NCBI RefSeq assembly: GCF_000499385.1
Contig: NW_013652461.1
Location: 62,001-126,000 of the forward strand
Origin: Eimeria necatrix
Lineage: Eukaryota; Apicomplexa; Conoidasida; Eucoccidiorida; Eimeriidae
Length of the DNA stretch: 64,000 bases
Direction: 5' to 3'
Part shown: in pieces, positions 56,501 through 64,000 of the stretch
Layout of the letters: the number at the start of each line of letters is the position of its first letter
How positions within the stretch are numbered: position 1 is the first letter of the stretch
Translations under genes and position numbers: made by a program
The notes under the pieces: model-generated
Databases searched by the model: none
The model's input: only the letters and a program-made list of their open reading frames with translations
Told to the model about the DNA's origin: nothing

Positions 56501-57429
56501 CATGTCACTAGTAGCTCAGTGGTTGTTATCAACCGATTTGTCGCAAATTGACATCATTTTTACTGTGGAGTGACGTGTTCAGCTGGAAACGGAAAGGAAA
56601 TAAATAGGTATCCCATGGAGAACCCATTGGCAACCAGCCGCCTACGTGGCCACACTGTAAGGCAAGCTTCACGCCCATATTTAACGAACCCGATTTTTTC
56701 GCCCTTTTGTAGCGGAGAATCACGTCCAGCCTCCTCGAGTGCACACTGCAGTGCGGCACGCATAACCTTGCTGCTACGAGGGCTGTTCCTCACGAAATGC
56801 AGGACTCCGTCACAGCACTGAAGTTTGTTGACAGCTTGCTTGTATCAGGTAGGCAGATATCCTTTCTATCTAGCAGCTGAAAAGCTAAGTGAGGCTGCTT
56901 ATTGACCTGTTGCCGCGAATGGCTCAGCAGTGCATCTTACGTGCGCTCACTTTCAGGCTCACTTGACAGAACATTGCGAATATGGCAGCCAGAAAATGCT
57001 GAATGTTTGCATGTGCTGATTCAACATGACGCTCCGCCGTTCTGCATTTTAGCGATTTCACCGACCCCAACTAGAAAGGCGGAGTGGGCAGCGGTCACGC
57101 GAGGAGGAAAAATGACATTCTGGAAGGGTCCAATTGTGCAAAAGGCAGTCGACCTCAACACACCAGTAACCAGCGTTGTGGAGGCTGTGGGGCTCGAAAT
57201 TCTGCTAACTGGAACAGGTGTGTATACACTGCTCGTCAGTTAAGTAGCTCTACGCTTCGGTTCAACTCAGATTGTGAGGTCTCCAGTAGAGTCTTCATCC
57301 AGTCTTTACATCGCTTGATATCAAATCGGTGGAAGCCCATCTACCTTCACCCATCCACGGACAGTAAGGAGTGCTGTGCCTTTCTGCATAGAAAATGGGA
57401 GGATCATATCTGTCGCTCTACCACCGTGA
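53540..57429 (+). CDS. Multi-exon WD40-repeat protein, identity unknown
   Basis: Plus-strand exons encode many WD40 blades: WLLSGSADRTIRIWSISRKS and YLISSSTDGSLLFWNVDV (first exon, about 53540-54335), RVYAASTDGYLLLLEGGG and LLLAGDDSGTLSYFNIYSKE (about 54460-55006), EEIVVVSTHSFFVVQAKL (55111-55203), HFLLSLATDQTFRL (55330-55411), ALLTGHEDGSVRCWQLP (near 55740), FYVLTGGYDGNICLLLVNE (near 56130), LLVSGSLDRTLRIWQPENAE (joined across about 56850-57000) and LLTGTENGRIISVALPP before the stop at 57427-57429. The last join uses an exon starting at 57392 and is exactly in phase. The true start was not found: the first long exon is closed upstream by a stop and must be reached by splicing. It probably acts as a protein scaffold. 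An axonemal role is suggested only by its neighbours. Confidence 0.75.
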
Positions 57430-59082
57430 AACTCTGGCACCAGGAACCTTCTAGAGAAGCAGCATTCATCATGTACCGTTTGGCAAACATATTGTTGCAA
57501 AAGGGTGCAATGCTCCCTACAAAAGTTCCGTAGCAGCAAGCTCTAAAGCTGCTTTTCCATAGGGGAGACTGTGCAGTGTCCACCTCGACTCCGTTTTTGG
57601 CTGCTGAAACTAGACCATGCCCCAGCGTCGGTCGAGATACTTTAGCAGGATCCAATTGGGAGCTCAGGTAATGTTGACAAATTGAATAATTGGAGCTCCC
57701 CTATTCCATATTATGACCGCACGCGGAGATGTGCGACATGTTTACTCAGTCATGTCTAGCTGCCGCAACCGCAGCCCATGTACTACCTCCAGAGTCAGCC
57801 TACGCCTGACAACTTACTTTAATTGGCCACATTTTTGAAGAGCAATCAACTACCGAACCTGCTAACTGACAACATCTGTTAGTTCCTGCCTGATATGATT
57901 CAAATGAGATCTGCAGACAGCGGTGCCCAATGGGCGTGGTCAGGGGCACCACAGCAGAAAACTCGAGTGCATTCTTGAGTTCTTCGTTGCTTTCTTTGCT
58001 ATTTGAAATGCATCGTGTTAGATCTCGAGCGTGTGGGAGTGATTTCCATCACATGTCTTTCGTCAATTACTGCTTGGAACACATTCGTCGCCACTGGTTG
58101 CTCGCCTGACCAACTTCATGTCCGACGAACTCTACATTTTGCCTATTTAAATGAAAATGTTTTGAGAGCGATCAGAAGGTTTTCCAGCGAATTGAGTAGG
58201 AAGCACAGCTGTCTCGCCGAGTTTGCAGAGCCCCCGACGAAAGTGCTCGAGTGAGGGGCTGCTTCTGCTGCAGTGAAGTCTTTACACGCCACATTGGAAT
58301 TTCTACTTAGCACACAGTTTATTTTACAGGGAGATTTCTTCCGCATAAGAGGAGTAGAAGAGAATTTTCATAGTATATCTCTGAGGACGCAGTCCCTACT
58401 CGCTCACACAGAGGTTGCTGAAGCGGTGTAGAACTTTAAGTAATCCTCAATAAGTTGGAACCTACGCAAGAACCAAGATAGTTACACGTCTTTATGCGTG
58501 TAAAAACAACTTAGTATTCAGTATTGCCCACCTTTGTCTTTCTCCCTCAGGGGGTCACCGCATGCCATTCGCCACTCACGCGCTCGTGAAGTTCATGCAT
58601 TGCCTCCCAGTGTATTCGGTCAACTGCAGTGAAACCTTTCTAAGAAGGGAGCACTACAAAGGTGTTTGCCTTAAGGTGCAGGAATTGCTCCGCATTGTTC
58701 TCTCGGTTCCCAGTTAGGCGGTGCTTTCTGATGATTAGCTCCAAGTAGAAACTCCGGGCGCTAATGCTTGACCACAATACTGTGGTTGCATGCCTTTACC
58801 TGAAACCCAGAATTCACGCAGCAGGTTGCTTGTTGGGGAGCTTCGCGCAATCGAAGTCCAGCAAAAGGTGGATGTCTCTAGGGCTCTCGTCATGTCATAG
58901 TAAACGCTACTTTTATACCTAGGAATCGCCTCGGTCAATCTCTCCAGTTTGTCTGTCAAAGCGCCTTCAGGAAGAAGCAGACAATAGAAGCCTTTCGAAT
59001 CGAGCAAATGGAGCGGCAGCTGCCGTCCTGTGTGAATATTAACAGTAGACAGCACAGGATTCCACAGACCACGACTCCTGCG
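57430..59082. other. Gap between the WD40 gene and the phosphatase-like gene
   Basis: It holds the 3' flank of the WD40 gene and the presumed promoter of the phosphatase-like gene. A minus-strand exon candidate at 58800-59027 is the only structured element seen. Confidence 0.4.
58800..59027 (-). CDS. Candidate antisense exon upstream of the phosphatase-like gene
   Basis: A TTCACACAG acceptor and a GTTTCAG|GTAAAG donor enclose 76 open codons containing DSKGFYCLLLPEGALTDKLE. Both splice signals are good, but no partner exons were found and no family is recognised. It lies 56 bp from the plus-strand start at 59083, so it would be a divergent or overlapping transcript if real. Confidence 0.25.
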
Positions 59083-60940
59083 ATGCACAAACGGCTAGAC
59101 AGCTATGAGCAGCATGATGATATATGCGAGTTTCTCACATGCGGTCAACCGGTCTCTCCAGATGAAGGACTATTCGCTGGACCGTTCCGACTGAAGGATG
59201 GATTGTTCTTTTCTCTAAGTTCTGCGGCTGTTGACAGGGGCTTTTTGAGAGCAAATAAAGTATCCCACATTGTTTTTATCAATGAGCATATTCACCAGCC
59301 CTTCCAAGCATCTCAGGTAATAGTGACGGCAAGAGATTCACTTCTGGAGCGACCATTCCGCAGCCTTAGCATTCAGTGGCAACCCCTAAGGGCTACGCGC
59401 GATGCGGTATGGCTTAAGAACGTTTCTTCCGCTTCTCCAAGAAAGCATTTCGCTGTACGACGTGCCATGTCGGCGTTTAGCTCTGTCTTTATCTTATATA
59501 ACTTTAGTGTCCACAGATCAGTTCTAAATATTTTTCTCAATTGTGCCTCGTCAACAGGAGACTGCTGAGCATAACCTGCAGCATCTTGCTCAAGTTCTTG
59601 CATTCATAGACGAAGCTATTGATCAGGGCGGGAGCTGCCTGCTGCAGTCGTCAAGCGACCTTTCCCCAGCAGCAGAAATTGCAACGGCGTATTTTGTCGT
59701 GAAGTACGAGGAATCCTGAGGCCTGCTATTATCACCGACTCTGGCTGTGTACGAACTTGTGTCAGTGCAGCCAGCAGTCGTCAATGTTGCTTTTGTTCAA
59801 TGCACACTGAAAAGGGGCATCGTGCTGTGGAAATGAAATTCGACAAAAAACTAAAATGCTTAGAGTTGAGCCGGTAAATCCACGTGCAGCGGCTCTTTCT
59901 TCGTTGTAGCACCCCCCCTCTACAATATTCATCTGAAATACGCTAATAATGCGACCCATTTTCTGCAAAATATAATGTATCCAGGTTTAAGTGGTCTCTC
60001 GGCCTCTGTTTGAAATTTTTGTCGAGCCGAAGGCCGCCACTCCAGCCGCGAGAAGATGCAATGGAATTGTTGGAATCTACAGAGAAACAACGTTCCCTAT
60101 TACAGTCTCTTTCTGGAAGTAAGTAGCAAAATTCTGTTCCTTGAGCGGTCATTTGCATGGTAACTTCTCAACCAGACACATGGCGGTAGAACAAACAAGT
60201 GAGAAGGCACCTGAGCACCTTCCAATTAGTAAGACTAGCGCTACCGCCATACCATGAGCAAAGCCAGTGACATATCTGCGGGCAATTTAAGCACTACTAC
60301 TCTAGAGCATTCGCTGAACGTGGTATCAGCAGCGCAGTGCGTAAGCCGCTTTCTTGAGAAACTCTGTGGCAGAGTAAGAGGCGCTGTGTCGCCATTGTCT
60401 TTTCCCGCGAACCATGGCTGGTTGCATGAGCAGCACTGGGCATGGGCATAAAAAGCATGATTGCGACTCTTTTTCGCAGCAATCCCAGCAACAGATGCTG
60501 AATGCACTCTGGTGCACAACACATTTCTTAACGCTACCTTGCCTATATGTGGCCTTCCTACTCACACAGGTGATTTGATGATAGCCAGTGGTATTTTGCT
60601 TACAGACCGCTTGGTATATCAGTTTCAGGCCAAAGCATTTGTTATGATATATCTTTGGTGCTGCGGGCTGTAATACGCAGTGCGAAAGGCAAGACGCTCG
60701 CAGCGAGCCCTTCAGTGGTTTGATTCAGAAGACGTAAAGGCGCTGCGTCAACAAAAAAATGAACGGACTTGCGCAGTCAAGTGCACATCTCACAAAGAAC
60801 GCGATGGGGAATTCCAGACAAAGGAACTCGGGCAGTGTCGGGAAACCCCCAAGCCAATTCTCAGGAATAAAACGCCAGTCGTGGCAATTGATGGACTCAT
60901 GAGCAAAGTGAGCATGCGGCACCATTTGCTCGTCGTGTAA
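59083..60940 (+). CDS. Dual-specificity-phosphatase-fold protein with degenerate active site
   Basis: The predicted exons are 59083-59406, 59558-59703, 59985-60118, 60495-60569 and 60681-60940. All join in phase with GT-AG borders and give about 310 residues. The protein begins MHKRLDSYEQHDDICEFLTC. The fold is recognised from GLFAGPFRLKDGLFFSLSSA, VSHIVFINE, LAQVLAFIDEAIDQGGSCLL, AYFVVKFKWSLGLCLKFLSS and RRP, the usual DUSP/STYX succession of strand, lid and helices. Where a phosphatase has HCxxGxxR, this protein has QSSSDLSP, so the His, Cys and Arg are all replaced and catalysis is not expected. LVHNTFLNA and a basic, Arg/Lys-rich tail follow. The role is probably binding or scaffolding. 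Its substrates, and any link to the flagellar neighbours, are unknown. The tail exon could splice further instead of stopping at 60940. Confidence 0.6.
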
Positions 60941-61206
60941 ACGGGGCCCTCCTGTGGGGCTGGCAACATCCAAGCATTTGCCGATCAACTGAAGCTAAGT
61001 ATCCAGATTCCACACAATAGCTCGAAGATGCAGTACAGAATCCTAGCTGGTATCAGAGGGGCTGCTGATGCGCAGTCAGACAAATATCAGAGTTCACAGA
61101 GTTATTCCAGGCATTCCTTCAGGCTAAAGAAACTCTAACATCACTGAGCAGATTAGTAACTCTGTTAGAAATATGTTTTCGTGACCACAGCTAGCACTAA
61201 AAGTCT

Positions 61207-61250
61207 TGCGAATCGTCCCACCGTCCTCAAGGGCGGTGAGACGATTCGCA
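61207..61250. repeat. Strong hairpin-forming inverted repeat
   Basis: The left arm TGCGAATCGTCCCACCGTCC (61207-61226) pairs with the right arm GGGCGGTGAGACGATTCGCA (61231-61250), leaving a 4-nt TCAA loop. There is one C-A mismatch, and one G-T position that would be a wobble pair in RNA from the plus strand. On the minus strand it starts five bases after the TAA of the ORF at 61255-61443. Confidence 0.9.
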
Positions 61251-61254
61251 GATG

Positions 61255-61443
61255 TTAAGGTTTGCGAGCTTTCTCATCGCTAACCCAAATGGGATGTAAA
61301 GCCCTTGCGACCTTGTAGATCCTCGTGGGACCACAAATCGTCAAAACTGTATGCGCAGGCGGCACAGACGGCTGAACCCCTCTCACGACAGAGTAGTAAG
61401 TCTTTTTATCGAAGAGATACACATCCTGAGAGGAACTTACCAT
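61255..61443 (-). CDS. Candidate terminal exon of an unknown minus-strand gene
   Basis: The frame after a CCTCTCAG acceptor reads DVYLFDKKTYYSVVRGVQPS and ends SDEKARKP before a TAA. It looks coding in composition, but no upstream exon is identified. The hairpin immediately follows the stop codon. Confidence 0.3.
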   Translation of the reverse strand: MVSSSQDVYLFDKKTYYSVVRGVQPSVPPAHTVLTICGPTRIYKVARALHPIWVSDEKARKP

Positions 61444-62702
61444 GAATCAGATTAAATAGAGGTGATATTTTGATATAATATATTTGCAGTAGCGAATCGG
61501 CGCGTTTCGCTCTTGGCAACAATCTCGTCGCACTTGATTGTAACACATCGATTCCTAGATTACTGCCTCTTTCGTGTTTGTTGCTTTCAAAGCTGCCAGC
61601 AGTCTCAACTTGTCAACAGCCAGCTCATTCGTGTCCGACGAGCCGCCAACGACGTGAAAGCCATACCCAGGCTACATCGACATCTAAGATTGTGAGTGAC
61701 TCAACCTGTAAAAGGCATAGCCTGCAAAGGTGTACAAACTGGGTTTGCTTAGCAGAGGCTTTTCACGACATGCTTAGCATTCTTGGGAAGTTTGACTCAG
61801 AGTGACAAGACAGCAAACTGCCTACGTTCTTAAGTGAAGTAAATGAATATGGCTGCCTGTACAACTGCCTGCCATTACTGTCCTCGTTTTACATCTATGT
61901 GCAGCGGCGATTTCTCAATGGTTCTTCTTTGTGCTGGAAATCGTCAGAGACGGCCCTAAAAGCAATACAAAAACTGATCTCGCTCCGCCTACCCTCACAG
62001 TTAAAATCGCAAGGGATGCAATGACTGAGCAGCGCCCAAGGTCTTTAATGTTGTTCCGTGGCTCACGGTAGAGAAGTCATCAGTTTTATTGTTGTGATAT
62101 CCTGGAATTGTGAATGTATTTTTTTCGGGGGGCAGCATACCATGACCCTCTATGCCGAAGCACGCTAAGTAATGAGAAGTTTTGATAACAGAATTTGGCA
62201 CGGCGCATCTATTCCAACGGAGTTTGACAACATAAGCAAGATTTCTTTAGCTCTAATCACCGCTGAACTTTCGTCGAATTCAGTTGATCACCGATGAGTA
62301 AATAATGCGGCAATGAAGCCTCCTAAGTACCAAAATAAGGGACTCTCTACCTTCCTTGCACACCGCTCGCCAGGCCATTTCGTAGAAACAAAGCATGCTT
62401 TGAGACCAGACCTAAAAGTAACTGCTCCAAAAGAGACTAAGCAATTCTCTTCACAGGACTTCAATGCTCGAAGACCGAGGGTTACTCGACATCTTTTCTG
62501 TAATCCTTCCGTGATCATCTGTAACAGATTAGCGCATCAAGGATCCCTAACGGTGCTGACGTGCACACAGATGGGCGAACGCCTTGACCAGTGCGCATCC
62601 GTTTAGCTCTCCTCGTAACATAATGGAATTTTCATGTTTTAGAATGTTTAATCTGAATTCTTAGTCACATTTTAGCGTCAAAAATGATCATATAGAAAGA
62701 AG

Positions 62703-63002
62703 ATGATGCTACGCTTAACTTTCCTTTCCATAGGACGATATAGTCAACCGAGCAAACATTACACGTATGACCCACATGACCCCAGAAGCCCGTGTTATTT
62801 TGGGAGTGGAAAGGCAGGGCATTTGCAAAATAAGTGCGAATGCCGTTGCAGTCAAGAACAAGACAGGGTGCACCTTTCTGTGCTTTCGAGACATGCACTC
62901 TGTGGAAGACTAAGTTTCTGCAGGCCCGCGGGAAATATTATTTCGCTGTATGACGACAGGCTGCATGTTTCTGTGCTCCCGCTCCCAAAACAAGCACTAT
63001 GT
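62703..63002 (+). pseudogene. Possible remnant with a zinc-knuckle-like motif
   Basis: The frame contains CYFGSGKAGHLQNKC, which recalls a CCHC zinc knuckle but lacks the second cysteine and has altered spacing. It runs into the small duplication. No polymerase, protease or long terminal repeat is seen, so a retroelement origin is only a guess and chance resemblance is quite possible. Confidence 0.15.
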
Positions 63003-63045
63003 TAAGGGCTAAATTTCTGCAGACCTGGGAAATAAAATATTTCGA
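62862..63045. repeat. Diverged duplication of about 95-100 bp
   Basis: GACAGG...TTTCTGTGCT...GCACT...GTTTCTGCAG...GGGAAATATTATTTCG at 62862-62945 is repeated at 62955-63045, with an offset of 93-99 bp. The copies differ by substitutions and a small insertion in the middle. No coding role is apparent. Confidence 0.65.
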
Positions 63046-64000
63046 GGCATTCGCACACACAGCAAGAGCTAGACTCTCACTTCCCAAAGGCTGTGCCTTG
63101 GGAGAGAAAAGGGAAGGCGAAATGTTTAAACAAGCAAGAGAATTACGAAAAAAAGAGACCTTTGATTTTAACGTATTGAAAAACCAGAGGCTGAGCTGTC
63201 AATCACCTGGCCAGCGTGCCGGAAGGTCACATTCAAACCAAAGGAAGAGATGCACGGATAGCCAAGATCAGAAGTGTTTTAACGACCATCCTCAAATGGG
63301 GCTACAACATATCGTTGGGCTTTTACCTTTTACTAGTCTTTTGTCTACTTGTTCACAACACACTCTCGCATGGTTGAGCAGCCTCAGCATTTGGGTCCTT
63401 ACTTTTAACATGTTATCAACAGGGAGCTGCGTCTACAGGAAAATCGCCTCCTGTATTGACTAAGTCTATACAGCGCTCGAGCTGGGCTTTGTAACGTTCT
63501 TCTTGGAGCTGTGGCAAATCAGTATTTCCCAGCAACTAGTTGTACTTCAAAAAGCTGGCGCCCCACTAAATAAAGAAACTTCAGGCGACTGGATACGGAG
63601 AGAACATAATAAACCTCAGTATGAAAAACCAAAGGCTATTCTGGCAGGAAATGATCAAAAAGCAGTTGCAAACAGAAATTTAACAGGATTGATGCCCACA
63701 AGGTCGACATCGTAGGTCTCGCTTATGTAACTACTTTTAAGCAAAGCAACAATTTATATTGCATTTTCTTGCACGTGAGGGTAGAAGACGCTGCAGAAAA
63801 CGCGCTGGCTAGGTGTCTGTGCAAGGAACGCATTACTACTTACTAGCTATTGTTACTATTGAAGCGCATATTAATTTTAGAGGCCAGGGAACAACTACGT
63901 GCCGGACTTGTTCGCCATTTGCCAACATTGTCACCCACAGAAATAGAAGCTTTCACATAAGCTGCATATTGTTTGCCTCTCCTCAAAGCGTTCTTGATCC

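Larger units (their letters stand above)
60941..64000. other. Right-hand flank, no confirmed gene
   Basis: It contains a strong hairpin (61207-61250) beside a short minus-strand ORF, a diverged duplication of about 95-100 bp (62862-63045), a zinc-knuckle-like plus-strand frame (near 62793) and a 154-codon plus-strand frame (62999-63463) of no recognised family, which overlaps the second repeat unit and is probably not a gene. Confidence 0.4.

Noticed and set aside
62999..63463. Plus-strand frame of 154 codons
   Set aside because: It overlaps a duplicated segment, has no family resemblance and ends in an unstructured hydrophobic stretch. Frames of this length are expected a few times by chance here.
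1..64000. CRISPR arrays, insertion sequences and bacterial operon signals
   Set aside because: None was seen, and the spliced eukaryotic genes make them implausible.

Overview
This is intron-rich nuclear DNA from a flagellum-forming eukaryote. The reading frames are broken into exons of roughly 60-1,300 bp by GT-AG introns, most of about 100-300 bp and a few of about 40-50 bp. Gene density is moderate, GC is near balanced by eye, and no bacterial operon signals are seen. A protist, most likely an alveolate such as a coccidian apicomplexan (whose male gametes are flagellated), fits best. No species-diagnostic marker is present, so this placement is inference.

Three large genes lie head-to-tail on the minus strand and all encode parts of the 96-nm axonemal repeat. 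Reading downstream on that strand they are: (1) about 48.0-41.75 kb, a CCDC39-like coiled-coil protein, half of the molecular ruler that sets the 96-nm spacing; (2) 38.49-28.02 kb, a WD40 plus coiled-coil protein of the CFAP43/CFAP44 family, which forms the tether of inner-arm dynein f (I1); (3) 25.04-1.94 kb, an essentially complete axonemal dynein heavy chain matching DNAH2, the beta heavy chain of dynein f. A ruler subunit, a tether subunit and the tethered motor therefore sit within about 46 kb.

On the plus strand, 53.5-57.4 kb encodes a multi-exon WD40 beta-propeller protein of unknown identity. It is followed at 59.1-60.9 kb by a dual-specificity-phosphatase-fold protein whose catalytic motif is degenerate, so it is a probable pseudophosphatase. 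The plus pair and the minus trio are divergently arranged around a 48-53.5 kb interval that holds only weak exon candidates.

The intervals between genes (1-1.9, 25.0-28.0, 38.5-41.7, 48.0-53.5, 57.4-59.1 and 60.9-64.0 kb) contain a diverged 297-bp tandem duplication, a roughly 95-100-bp duplication next to a zinc-knuckle-like ORF, and a strong 20-bp hairpin. Other structures lie inside genes: an inverted repeat in a CFAP43/44 intron, a 24-bp perfect palindrome in its coding sequence, and two very small introns, one of which removes an in-frame TGA from the dynein AAA1 domain.

Exon borders quoted to the base were checked by splice dinucleotides and reading phase on the sequence. The remaining borders are approximate.
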